Assembly: GCF_963678975.1 (NCBI RefSeq)
Contig: NC_089272.1
Location: 22,705,399 to 22,769,398 of the forward strand
Length of the DNA: 64,000 nt
Reading direction: 5' to 3'
DNA from: Dysidea avara
Taxonomy: Eukaryota > Porifera > Demospongiae > Dictyoceratida > Dysideidae
A program made the translations under genes and the position numbers. Position 1 is the first letter of the stretch. Every line of letters starts with the position of its first letter. The notes below the pieces were generated by a model. That model ran no database searches, was not told where the DNA came from, and was given only the letters and a program-made list of their open reading frames with translations. Shown one piece after another: positions 1 to 11,318 of this stretch.

Positions 1-714
1 TCAGTAATTTAGTATATTTGTTTTTTTCAAACTCCAACAGTGAAAAAAACGTTTTTCTGTCTAATAATGGCGGCCATCTTGTTATTCTCGGAGTAAACAA
101 AAAAATTGCAGTGGGTTCCTAGGCTAATGTTAACAAGTACATCATAAACTAGCTGTACAAAAGAATTGGTGCTTTTATCTGCCCTGTAACAATAATTCCA
201 CTAAGCCACCTGACTATACATACTTATGTGGAAAGTTTCATGCTTTTATGAAAAAGTGCACAATTTTTTCGTTGTGCCACTGTACTATCTTGTTTTCCAG
301 TTATCCAAACATCTCGATTATCTGAATGCCATAAGTGACTAGTATTTTGTTGTTTTTGTGCATTCCATTAGAGTAATTGAAAGGAACTCTGTGTATTGTG
401 CATTAGTTTTTTGAACAAATTCACTATTTTGAACACTTTTGTCTAACCTAGGAACAAAAGTGTTTGGATAACAGACAGTCCACTGTATTAAACAGTTGAT
501 CTTTATGTTATGACGGTCGTGTACTTTATATTAAACTGAAATATATTCACCAAGCATTGTGACAAGTAACACATCACAGCAATGTTACATGTCAAACTTA
601 CTGACATAGTGGCAGATAGATATACATTCCCATTATTATGAACTCTTCATTATAGCTAGTGTGTAGCCATTTAATGTTCATTACTGGAATCTTATTCACA
701 CAGGACACACTGCT
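1..714. other. upstream region of first sulfotransferase
   Basis: No coding signal is visible. The last bases before the start codon contain an acceptor-like CACAG at 699-703 followed by GACACAC, and the same context precedes the second paralogue. A 5' UTR intron ending here is therefore likely, and the promoter may lie outside the window. An ATTATGAACTCTTC segment near 636 resembles the CAAGAGTYCATG motif seen in palindromes elsewhere. Confidence 0.5.
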
Positions 715-2079
715 ATGGATGATTTAATAGAAGAGGTTGACATCACTGATGACCATCAGCAACCAAAGTTGATTTCTGCACTAATGGCTATTTTGTTTCA
801 GTGCGTTACCACACTTTTGTGGCTTGCCATATCTGTACCTTGTCTACCATTATTTGTATTGGGTCTCTTCATATGGGGACTACCTCCAATAATACCAGCT
901 TGGTCAACATTCTGTAAGTTTTTTATGGCTGTGTTTACTGAGGGGGAGCCAAAAGATAACATACCTTGGACTAATTGGGTGTTACTGTTTTTGCTGTTTT
1001 TTGATGTCCTGATTAAAGTACCCATTAATGGGTTGTGTTGGTACATAGATGAATTTTTATATTCTTCATACCACAAAGTTAACATTGAGGAGCCAGTGTT
1101 CATGATTACAGCACATCGCAGTGGTTCTACTCAGCTTTGTAATTACTTACAAGATGATAAAGAGAACTTTATTGCTCCCACAGTAGCTGAAGCAATGTTC
1201 CCTTACATTTGGGTGTGGAAGATATTTGCACCAATTGCATTACAATTAGGACTGGACAAACGTTTACATAATTTCAGTGTTTTTGGTCCAGAGTCAATTA
1301 AGCGTCATCATTCTGTAATATTGAAAACTGATACTTGGGATAGTTTAGCACGGTTTTGGCATTTTGGTGTTTTTAGTTTGTACTTGGGTTCACCATTCAT
1401 GTGCTGGGGATTTTCATTTATCAAATCAGATAATCCAAAATATCATAATGGAGAATTTTTTCAGAGTTTTGTGCATTTCACTAACTGTATGATGAAGAAA
1501 GTGATGTACTATCGTGGTAAACCCAAACAGCGAATATTAATTAAAGGACATTTTTTGTTAAATGCTAAGATCCTTGAACACCAATATCCTAAAAGTAAAT
1601 TTTTTGCTGTAGTACGAAATCCAGTGGATCGTTTTTGTAGTTGCATCAATATGGTTAAAGCTGTTGCTGAAGATGGGCCTGGCAATACTCAGTATGGCTT
1701 GTTCCCTGCTACATGGAGAGTCATTCGTGATTATGTAATATGTACACAAATTCCTTACTGTGAGCAAGAAATGTTATTTTACAAAGAGCCTGCAGATAAC
1801 AAGTTTGTTATTCCATTCACCATGTATGTGAACAATTTGAGTGCTACTCTTCAACGTATTTACTCATTTTGTGATATTCCAATACCAGATGATGTGATGT
1901 CTAATGCTGTTAGAATACAACACACCACACATGATTATACCAGACGCAGAGCCAACTATGATCCTAAATTCAACAAGAGTCTAGTAAATTTGGGAGTGAA
2001 TGAAAAGAAGTTGAGGGAAAGGCTCCGTGAATATATTGAGTGGATTAAAAGTGTTGAAGATTATAAAAAGACAGATTAA
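715..2079 (+). CDS. membrane-anchored sulfotransferase family protein, copy 1
   Basis: An intact 454-residue frame with no coding introns. The acidic N-terminus (MDDLIEEVD) is followed by hydrophobic segments at about residues 22-62 and 87-102, suggesting membrane anchoring. The PAPS 5'-phosphosulfate loop is at about 134-140 (HRSGSTQ). The 3'-phosphate motif is at 301-309, RNP-x-D-xxx-S, with Arg301 and Ser309 present. These motifs fit the Sulfotransfer_1/3 superfamily, which moves sulfate from PAPS to an acceptor; the acceptor cannot be told here. The usual proline of the loop is replaced by His134, while the neighbouring paralogue keeps it. The start matches the conserved second Met of the paralogue. 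An ATTAAA at 2106 may be the poly(A) signal. Confidence 0.9.
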   Translation: MDDLIEEVDITDDHQQPKLISALMAILFQCVTTLLWLAISVPCLPLFVLGLFIWGLPPIIPAWSTFCKFFMAVFTEGEPKDNIPWTNWVLLFLLFFDVLIKVPINGLCWYIDEFLYSSYHKVNIEEPVFMITAHRSGSTQLCNYLQDDKENFIAPTVAEAMFPYIWVWKIFAPIALQLGLDKRLHNFSVFGPESIKRHHSVILKTDTWDSLARFWHFGVFSLYLGSPFMCWGFSFIKSDNPKYHNGEFFQSFVHFTNCMMKKVMYYRGKPKQRILIKGHFLLNAKILEHQYPKSKFFAVVRNPVDRFCSCINMVKAVAEDGPGNTQYGLFPATWRVIRDYVICTQIPYCEQEMLFYKEPADNKFVIPFTMYVNNLSATLQRIYSFCDIPIPDDVMSNAVRIQHTTHDYTRRRANYDPKFNKSLVNLGVNEKKLRERLREYIEWIKSVEDYKKTD

Positions 2080-3109
2080 CTTGTGTATGTTTATTTACAT
2101 TTACTATTAAATTTAGGATCCTTGTTAAGTGAAAATGTTGTAGTGTTGACTGGCATACAAGCTCCAAATAATGATGTAATACCTCTGTAAATAATTGTCA
2201 GTTGTTGTATACTTATCAAAATATTAATGCTAATTTTAATGAATATAATTAACTGTGAAACATCTAGGTAAATACTTGTTAGTTACCTGATTATTACCCT
2301 ACATACCGTATAATAGGTTAATATCTTACCACGTGGTTATTACATGCAATGCTATAGTGACTAGTGTATATACTCAGAATGCTAACGCATGCTGAGCAGC
2401 TGCTCCAACTAATGAATACATGCATCTTTGGATGTGCAGATAATTGTCACCTGATTATAAATGTACCTCACTGATACCCATAAGAATGGACACAATCAAT
2501 GCAAGGATAAGTGGACAGTTACAGTGCATTTATATAATACATAGACACTTGCATGAAGTTTATAATATTGATTCCATGGTTTGGGTAAATAACACAGGTG
2601 ACAGTAATGATAGGTGATTACTGTGCCACCAAGGAGAACCTTTGTTTTATATATAGCTATATAGATATGACTTCATTACTTGCTAATGGAAAGCTGTCAT
2701 TAAAGTTTCTACTAGTGGGAAAAGTATAGCTATATATACTATAATATTTCATGAACTAGTATTCTTTTGTGCTCGATTCAAGTAGAAAATAATGCAACTA
2801 TATAATATATGTTTCCAACTATATGCTCACACTAGTGTAAAGATGTGTAAAAGTTTACACCATAGTGGGAGCAGTAACAGTATTATTATGATAATGTTAC
2901 TTAGATGCTCTAATATTGCAGTTAAATTAATCAGCTTTGTAGGAAATCAGAGTTATAAAAAGTGCAAAAATAATATTGTTTTTATCGTCTAGCAACAAAT
3001 TGTAGTAACTGTTGTTTCCAGTTCTAAAAAGTGCTATAAGAATTTCTTGTTAAGAAAATGAAGGGAGGGAATTCCTTCCATTTTGCAGCAAATTTAGCTC
3101 TGGTCCTCC
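2080..3109. other. non-coding intergenic DNA
   Basis: AT-rich sequence after sulfotransferase copy 1. It starts with the probable 3' UTR and ATTAAA signal (2106). I see no supported gene, only short chance frames. Confidence 0.5.
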
Positions 3110-3586
3110 CAGTGGCGTATCTAGAATTTTTAAAAGGGGGTTTCTGAAAGTTAGTGTAGCTGATGACATTTCTCTGGAACATTTTGAGATTTTAGAAGTG
3201 CTGTGATCGGATTTTAGGCTATTTTTAGTTACCAATTACAATAAATTCAATGCTTTAAACTGTAAATACTATAGCTAAGTATAGGGCAAATATGGTGACT
3301 ACAAGCTGTAGCTTTGATTGCTCTATTAGAGTAGTTACATGACTGCTCTATTAGAGTATCTCGATCGTTTTTAATGCAGTGGGAGATGAAACGTGAAGTG
3401 TTGCTGAAGGTATAATAGCTATAAATGGTGTTAGAGAAGTGCAACTGCATGCATGCTACTGAAATACAGTAGTATATAGTTGTTTGCTATGACAAATTGT
3501 CAGTACAACAATGTTTATGTATTTAGACTGCCACTGAGAAGGGGGTTTCTGTGGAAACCCCAGAAACCCATCTAGATCCGCCACTA
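3110..3586. mobile_element. hAT-like MITE with 5-bp target duplication
   Basis: The left end reads CAGTGGCGTATCTAGA and the right end TCTAGATCCGCCACTA, an inverted pair. Flanking CCTCC (3105-3109 and 3587-3591) is a 5-bp target duplication. GGGGGTTTC stretches lie just inside both ends. There is no transposase. Two copies of the CTCTATTAGAG motif lie inside (about 3321 and 3346). Confidence 0.75.
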
Positions 3587-3591
3587 CCTCC

Positions 3592-6500
3592 CTGTCCTTC
3601 AAATTCTTCTGTTTATTACGAATGGAACTGCTAACCTGAAAAGTATAATAATCACATCTTGTATAAGTCACAACCTGGAACAAGATAAGTAAGGTGGGAT
3701 TGCAGTTGAGCTTGTTTCTACTAACATGTTTCTCAGTCACAAGCAACTTTCAAGGTATTGCAACAATATAGTGGTAATAAATTAGGCTTCAGACCACTGA
3801 GTAAATTATTTAATCCCTTAACATAGAGACAAGTTAACAATAAGAACAAATGGCACAATGCCTCTATTAAATTATAGCTTCCAAAGAGAATCTAAAAGTT
3901 GATTTCAAGGCAGACCTTAATTACCACTGTGGTAAGTATGCAATTGTATGCATACACAACTAGCACCATGCATCTATACACTGAAAATTGTTTTTAATGT
4001 GAAACTGATTTATATATAAGCTGTTAGTGAAATGAATGATAAAATTTAATCATAGAGCATGACATGTACATACTGTGTGTATGGTATATCACATATTAAA
4101 TAGTACTACACTATATATACTGTTTGTTTATGCTGAGCTGATACAGGTATCATAATATAGCTAGCACAATAATACTAGAAAAATAGGGTGACTGAATCAT
4201 TATAATTCAACCTTTGACAAAATAATTGCATTAACAGTTGTGTTATGAAAATACCAAAAAAGCATCTTTAAAATCCCTATATATGCAGAAATCCACTTTT
4301 TGCTCCTTAATGGTTTGATCATTGTTTTGTGGTATTTATAGCCATATCTCAGCTAGGATACAAAACTCATCGAAAAGATTGACAAATTTTGTGGTGCTAA
4401 AATTATCCAAGTAAACAGTAGAAGTCCAATCATAATTAGTAGTTAGCATACATCCATTACTCATTGCAAGGAGTGTTTCAAGTTATCTTAGACAGTGTAC
4501 CATTAATCATTAGTTTCCAACAGCTCGGCATGTTAATTACTGGAGGGTCTGGTTCACACATCACCCACGTATTGTGTGATTTTTAATTTAGAGAAGCAGT
4601 ACCTGCTTTCACAAGTAGTGAATGTTCCTCTTCATATATTGCTGTTGGTGTTAGTGGCACAGAGATGCTTGTATTGTTGGAGTGACATGTACAAGATCCA
4701 CTGAAGTTAGTCTATTGTCTAAAAGTTTTAGTGATATACATAATTTCTTTACTGTTAGACATTATTTAGGTCTAAAATGTGCTTTTGCCAACTGTCACAG
4801 CTGCAATACATGCATCATTGACTTACTTATTTGTCCTATTTTTATCTATAATTGTTGATTTGTGGGTTTGTGAGAAGTGAGGTTATGGCTTATTTTGCTG
4901 ATTTCATTGTCTGTAACTTGTTTCGTGGTCTGTTTTCCTGTGATCCCTACCAGGAGTTTTGTACCTTTGGCACTTATAAGCTCCTGTCCCTACCCAATTG
5001 TAAAAACTTCTTAGCAATTGCCATCCTCTTTTACATTCCTTACAGGCATCTACTGTTCGAAGCAACTACTGCATGTTGTCTGTGCTGGAGGTTATGGGAA
5101 CTGAGACACAGCACAATTAGTTTATAAGTGTGTATACATTTTAATTGCCTACACTGTAAGTAGTTTATAGTTTGTTTGGCACTTGTAAAAATGAGTTGTG
5201 GATATTTATTACTTGTTCACACCTGTTGCATGTTGTAAAGTGAGTCTATACTGTGCTATAACTTGTTGAATTTCAATAAGCAAATTTTTATCCCCTCAAA
5301 ATTTTCCTGTTGCACTGTATGGTAATTTAATTATTGGATCAGAGTTTTACCTTTGATCTTGCCTGTAAATATTAAGATTTTATCCATTGATATGCTACAT
5401 CCAAAGCAGTGCAAAGTCAGCATAAGTCGGCAATAGAAGTGTATAATTGTTGGAAAAGAATTGATTCTAAGATTTGGTCTGTCAGGCTATACTGTAGTAC
5501 GCAGCAGCCAGGTCAGATAAAGACTGGTGGATGCCCATCCCAGACTATGGACTGCAGGCCTTGGTCTGTGAGGGGCTGATTGGTAGGCGGAGTAAGCTTG
5601 AAAAGATGAGCATGGAATGAAGACTACACTGACTCTAGTAGACTTTGTAAAAAGACATGAGAGGTGTAGAATAGGCAAGACTTGCAACACAATTATATTA
5701 AGTGACGAGATATGTAATTTCATCAAAATTAATGTGGTGGTATCAGCACATTCACCAGATGTGTAACCTTAATACTTAGGGCATAAAATTCTGACCGCGT
5801 ACACAGCATATCATACACAACTGTATTTGTTCCATCTATGTTTTGGTGTTGGAGCTACACACTAGTCCAAAATTTTTACCTATATGCTTCTGTGTTTGTA
5901 ATATTTTGGTATTGAGAGATACTAGCAACTAAGATGAGGGTTAGTATATAGGTAGTATTGGAACAATATTCTTGCTGTGGTAAATATTACTGTATGTATA
6001 TTGTTCAACATATTCGAGTGCGTGTTGCAAACTAAAATCCCACATCCATTATATAGACCATTCCACAAATTAATATCTCTGTATTGTACAAGTAAAGAAC
6101 AATAATGTACTGGTGCTGTAGTATGCTACAAGCTTGGTATGAAGACCCTATCTGGACATTCGCAGATCACCAAAGGTTCTTTACTGTAAAACGGGCAGGG
6201 GCTTGCAGTGCTGAATGAGCACACCAACATCGCCTGCAATCACATACACCCTGTAGACTTCTCGCCTCCTGGAATATAAATGCTAATGATAAATTTAAAA
6301 AACAATAGTAGGTGTACATAATACAAGCAGTACTCAGAAAAGAAAAGTTGGGTCCTTACTGACTCCTTAGTGGGGATCCAACTTTTGTTGCAAATATACC
6401 TCACAACATGATATTTATTGGTACCTCCAAGTCACATTCCAGCATGCCAGCATCCATCTTGCATGGCCAGATCACTTATAACTCTTCATTGCAATGCTTC

Positions 6501-7094
6501 ACATGATGCCTAGCATTTAGTGCCTACTTTGAAAAGTGTAGTTAGCACAGGCCATTCTGATGGATGCTGATTTTCACACCTCCAGCCACATGGTGATCTT
6601 TATAAAAAGAAAAAGTTAAATGTTTTAGCCTTCACAAGCCTAGTTTTTTCAAACTACTTGTATAACCAGCAGTGAAAAGGTTTACACAAACTATCTCCAG
6701 TTAAATAATAATAATAGAGCACTCATAGGGAAACCAGTGAACAGCCAGTCCAGACTGTTCATAGATGCTTTTAATCATAGACATTATGTGAGGTAATTAA
6801 TGATGATATAGAAGTGGTCTGACCACTTGAGATGAAATGCCATGACTTGAATGTGTAAACACAGGGAAGTATATAAAATTCCAAGAAAAGTTGGATCTCT
6901 CAGGTCCTTGGTCCCAGGGTTCAGAACTGGACCCACATAATACACACCTCCGGTGAGGATAGTGCTGGTTTGTGTATAGTAATCAGCATTACCCATTTCT
7001 GCCTATGTTAATATACCTGAAAGTAGCTTATATGTATAAAATAAAACAATAACAATTTACAACCAAAGTTATATATATATATATATATTACAAG
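3592..7094. other. non-coding intergenic DNA
   Basis: Between the two sulfotransferase genes. All frames are short and resemble no family I recognise. A piece near 6860-6930 is a diverged, partial copy of the arm of the foldback element at 55741-56430 (shared TATAAAATTCCAAG then GTTGGATC). An (AT)n run lies at about 7072-7088. Confidence 0.5.
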
Positions 7095-7095
7095 T

Positions 7096-8063
7096 CAGTG
7101 GCGTAGCCAGGAAAAAATTTACCGAGGCAAAGTTTATACATTGAAATAATTGAAAGGGTTAGCTTCTGACTCAACTGATTCACACACACTTTCAAGCATG
7201 GGTGCATGGTATGGCATTTGCAGGTTGACTCTGGTTGGATGGAAGAAATTGTTTCAGAAGACTCTGAGCATTTTCTACATGTCATAAGTAATGATCCAGC
7301 TTAGTCAATACTACAGTATATGCATATCATGCTTCAATTATTAGACTAGTGTAATTGCACTCAACACAAAAACTGAATAAGACTACTCTGGAGATACTTT
7401 GAGTGATCAGGCCATCGTGGACTGCAACGGGTGTCATAGTCATGCACACTACTTTTTTTCAGCATTGATCTGATGTGATGTTTTAAGTTACAGATTATAT
7501 CTTTGATGTGATGTTCAACTGCATGTGCTAAGCATGTCAAGCTAGTCTAGGGACATGCTCCCTTTAGGAAAATTTTGAAAATATATGCTTTGAAATGGAA
7601 TGTGGAGGCTGCTTTTTATTGTAACTGCTAATACATGATATGCATGATCGATATCAATTGATTAACATAAAATGTAAATGATTTAGACCAAGCAGTGTAA
7701 TGAGAACACTAGTGGCTATGTAATCTGTACTGGATGTTCTATTAGAGTATATTACTATGACTTCTCTCTTAGAGTATGATCACGTGACAAACCAGTTTCC
7801 TGTATTACGTAATTTTTCGGTTGAGCAAAATGACCTAGTTGTTCTGTGTGGGCGAAACTATTCAGTAGCTATATTATACAATGGCTTCTGTAAAGTGTAG
7901 GTGCTGTTGCTATAGGTAATTCATGCATGGACAGTTATTTAATAGCTGTAAACTTATCTAATCAGCCGATTCAGCAATCATTGAGGTAGCTATATAAGGC
8001 TGCATGTGAGGAATGTGAAAATTGGTGTTCACTGAGTTGTTTTGGTCACCTACAACCTAGCTA
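7096..8063. mobile_element. possible degraded hAT-like element
   Basis: The left end AGTGGCGTAGCCAGG matches the terminal motif of the other elements here. A weak inverted partner, CCTAGCTACGCCGTT, lies near 8050. No target duplication was found. The interior holds CTCTATTAGAG-like motifs at about 7739 and 7764, as in the better-defined elements. Confidence 0.35.
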
Positions 8064-8129
8064 CGCCGTTTCAGTTCAACAAAATCTGACGGCACTCTAA
8101 GGTCAACCTGACTCAGCAGTGATATTATA

Positions 8130-8310
8130 GCTATACCCGCCCCGGGGAAAGAGCAGCCGATCGAGTGACCTGCTCATCGTTTCAAAGTTAAAGTGCTCGT
8201 GTTCTCTGAAGTAAGCAAGCTAGGTTATAGCTAGTTGTTCCGCCAGGCTATTAATGCGGCCCCGGTATATTAACTATAGCGGTCGAGATAGCGGTTTATA
8301 CGGGGAATCT
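8130..8310 (+). promoter_or_regulatory. GC-rich patch, possible promoter or 5' exon for copy 2
   Basis: A locally GC-rich stretch (CCCGCCCCGGGG near 8138, GCGGCCCCGG near 8255) in AT-rich surroundings. A GTAAGC donor-like site lies near 8211. The second sulfotransferase has an acceptor-like site at 9936-9937, so this could be its non-coding first exon. This is inference only. Confidence 0.25.
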
Positions 8311-8368
8311 CTTTGCTTAGTACATTGCATTGTGGTTCACTGAGGGTGTCAGTAAGACTAGCTAGTAC

Positions 8369-8388
8369 CAAGAGTTCATGAACTCTTG
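8369..8388. repeat. perfect 20-bp palindrome CAAGAGTTCATGAACTCTTG
   Basis: A perfect inverted repeat with flanking TAC/GTA symmetry. The same consensus occurs at 60356-60375, and a related 26-bp-arm hairpin at 48775-48831. Confidence 0.8.
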
Positions 8389-8616
8389 CTAGTACTGATG
8401 ACCATGCACCCTAGCTGATTTTATTAGTAGCTAAGACTTAAATCAAGTTCAGCTAGGATCATCAGCATGTATTATTTGGTGCCTCTTCAAAAATTTCTAG
8501 GTATTACTGCTGTATTTAAGATATATATATATATATACATAATTTAGTTTGTGATGAATGTCATATCAACAGAATTATTTTGTGTATGGTGAATAATGAT
8601 GACGACATCCGTCATA

Positions 8617-8775
8617 AGTCATGGATTTTTTTCTCCTTTCTCCAACTTTTCAAACGCATCTTAAGTAGTTAAAGTCTAAGTAGCTAAAGTCTTTGAGCAG
8701 GCTGTAGGACCAGGTGTCCTACAGACCTTCAGCACTTGTGCTGTAAAGCATTAATAAATAAAAAATAAATAAAAA
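8617..8775 (+). repeat. SINE-like element, 3' part with A/T-rich tail
   Basis: It shares the AAGTCATGGATTTTTT and CTCCTTTCTCCAACTTTTC segments with the minus-strand copy at 48968-49150. The 3' part has a small hairpin (GTAGGACCAGGTGTCCTAC) and a CAGCACTTGTGCTG hairpin, and ends in an AATAAATAAA tail. A fragment recurs at 14590-14645. The layout suggests a SINE whose tRNA-like head is kept only in the other copy. Confidence 0.6.
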
Positions 8776-9944
8776 ATAATGCAAAATTTTAAGGTGCATT
8801 TTTTTAGATTTGTTCAAAAGAAATAATATTTGGATTTTACTTGTACCACTCACATATATAGCTGTTAGCTACCACGTTCATTGAGATCTGTGACATGTGT
8901 GTATGACGAATAATTCAAATGTTAGGCTTTAAAGCATTTGACATGCTCCATTGTATGACATGCTGATTAGTTTATAATATTTGTATGGGGGAGACTTAGT
9001 GTATAACAGGAGTACATTTAGCAAAGGCACTGCTGCAAGTAACACCTCAGTGATAAGAAAGGCTTGACCTTATCAACGCCAATCATCACCTATCAACAGT
9101 TCTTTGTCATCAGTAGAATCATGCCAGCAAGAGTTGATAATGAGGCCCTTATATATTATGAACTTTTGATGTCAGGCTAGAGATGTATCATACAGTACAG
9201 TATAATAGTACTGTATATATAATAATAATCAAAAGTGAGCTTGTAGCAGTATGTTTGTACAGACCATACTGGCAGTTAGACACTTCCCTCTTTCAAATAT
9301 TATGAACTCTTGGGTTAATTGGTTTAACTTTCATTTCTTTTTGTTTTTTCAGGGTAATCTTTGTTAGCTAGTTATCCATGCATATATTGAATTTAAATCA
9401 CTTGTAAAGTACATGTTCTGTATTTTATAACCACTCTCATGTATCACATGAAAAACTATTGCAACTGAGCAGTTAGTAAGCAATGATGAATTGACAATGA
9501 CAAATAAATCCTTGTAAAAGATTCAATAGCTAGCTTGCTAACAACTGTTTTCTGATGTCATTGGTCACTCCTTGGATTGACATTTGCACAACCGTTCTCA
9601 TTCTTAGTAATGTGCATAATTATATGCACTGATATCTAAAAAGTTGAATATTTCAGTCCTGCATATAAGTTAAAGCTATATGTAAGGGGGCAGTGGATAA
9701 GCTTGTAGATGAAGTGTTTATAATTAAAGCAATAAAAAGGGACAGTGAAATAATGTGATTGCAGATCAATATATTCACTGACAGATCTTTTATTACACTT
9801 CCAGAAAACATCATAGTTCAGCCAATTAACTGCTGTAGCTCGCAATGGTTGCCGAGCCCATACAAGGTGTTATAATAATAGTATATGCTTATTGTAGTGG
9901 TTGTAGAACGTTAATATGATATACTATACCTATACAGGACACAC
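8776..9944. other. non-coding DNA upstream of second sulfotransferase
   Basis: No supported gene. A hairpin-like CATACAGTACAGTA/AGTACTGTAT lies near 9190, and ATTATGAACTCTTGG near 9300 resembles the palindrome half-motif. The final bases (TATACAG|GACACAC at 9931-9944) look like a splice acceptor just before the start codon. Confidence 0.5.
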
Positions 9945-11318
9945 ATGGCAGCTATGGATGATCTGATAGAAGAGGTTGACATTAAAGATGATCACAAACG
10001 TCCAAAGTTGTTTTTAGCACTTTTGCCAATTATGTTACAGTGCATTACCACACCTTTGTGGCTTGTCATATCTGTACCTTGTCTACCATTATTTATATTG
10101 GGTCTCTTCATATGGGGATTACCTCCAATAATACCAGCTTGGTCAACATTCTACAAATGTTTTGTGGCTGTATTCACTGATGGTAAGCCAGAAGATAACA
10201 TTCCTTGGACTAATAGAGTGTTGCTGTTTTTGCTGTTTTTGGATACTCTAATCAAAGTACCAGTCAATGGAGTGTGTTGGTATGTAGATGAACTGGTATA
10301 TTTTTCGTACCACAAGGTTAAAATTGAGGATCCAGTGTTTATGATGACGGCACCTCGTACTGGATCAACTCAGCTGTCTGATTACTTGCAAGATGACAAA
10401 GAGAACTTTATTGCTCCTACAGTAGCTGAAACAATGTTCCCTTACATTTGGGTGTGGAAGATATTTGTGCCAATTGCAGTACAATTAGGACTGGACAAAC
10501 GTTTATTCAATTTTAGTATTTTTGGCCAAGAATCATTCAAACGTCATGTAGCTGTGATTCTGAAACCTGATACTTGGGATTTTTTATTACGATTTTGGCA
10601 TTTTGGTGTCATTAGCTTGTACTTGGATGCATCCTTCTTCTGTTGGGGTTTTTCATTTTCTAAATTAGATGAACCCAACTGTCATCATGAGGATTTTTTT
10701 CAGAGGCTTGTGCCATTCACTGATTGTATGATGAAGAAGGTGATGTACTATCGTGGTAATCCTAAACAGCGGGTATTATTAAAAGGACACTTTGTAGTAA
10801 ACGCCAGCACCCTTGAGCAACAATACCCCAAAGGAAAATTTTTTGCTGTGGTAAGAAATCCATTAGATTGCATTCCTAGTTATATTAATTTGCTGAAAGC
10901 TTGTGTTGAAGATGGACCAGGCAAAACAATATATGGCTTATCTCCTGCTACATGGAAAGTACTTCGTGATCATGTGATACGTACACAAGTTCCTTTTTGT
11001 GAACAAAAGATGTCATTTTACAAAGAGCCTGCAGACAATAAGCTTGTTATTCCATTCACCATGTATGTGAACAATTTGAGTACTACTCTTCAACGTATTT
11101 ACTCATTTTGTGATATCCCAATACCAGATGATGTGATGTCTAATGCTGTTAGAAAGCAAAGCACCACACATGATTATACTAAACTCAAAGCTAGTTATGA
11201 TTCTAAATTCAGCAAAAGTCTAGCAAGTTTAGGAGTGAATGAAAAGAAGTTGAGGGAAAAGCTTAGTAAATATATTGAATGGATGAATGGTTTAGAAGAT
11301 CATAAAAAGACAAACTAA
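9945..11318 (+). CDS. membrane-anchored sulfotransferase family protein, copy 2
   Basis: An intact 457-residue paralogue of the gene at 715-2079, same strand and clearly alignable throughout. It has the same acidic N-terminus, hydrophobic segments at about 25-65 and 90-105, the PAPS loop APRTGST at about 136-142 and the 3'-phosphate motif RNP-x-D-xxx-S starting at about Arg304. This loop keeps the proline that copy 1 has lost. The frame opens with an extra MAA; the paralogue starts at the equivalent of the Met at 9954, so either Met may be used. AATAAA at 11426 is a probable poly(A) signal. The acceptor substrate is unknown. Confidence 0.9.
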   Translation: MAAMDDLIEEVDIKDDHKRPKLFLALLPIMLQCITTPLWLVISVPCLPLFILGLFIWGLPPIIPAWSTFYKCFVAVFTDGKPEDNIPWTNRVLLFLLFLDTLIKVPVNGVCWYVDELVYFSYHKVKIEDPVFMMTAPRTGSTQLSDYLQDDKENFIAPTVAETMFPYIWVWKIFVPIAVQLGLDKRLFNFSIFGQESFKRHVAVILKPDTWDFLLRFWHFGVISLYLDASFFCWGFSFSKLDEPNCHHEDFFQRLVPFTDCMMKKVMYYRGNPKQRVLLKGHFVVNASTLEQQYPKGKFFAVVRNPLDCIPSYINLLKACVEDGPGKTIYGLSPATWKVLRDHVIRTQVPFCEQKMSFYKEPADNKLVIPFTMYVNNLSTTLQRIYSFCDIPIPDDVMSNAVRKQSTTHDYTKLKASYDSKFSKSLASLGVNEKKLREKLSKYIEWMNGLEDHKKTN

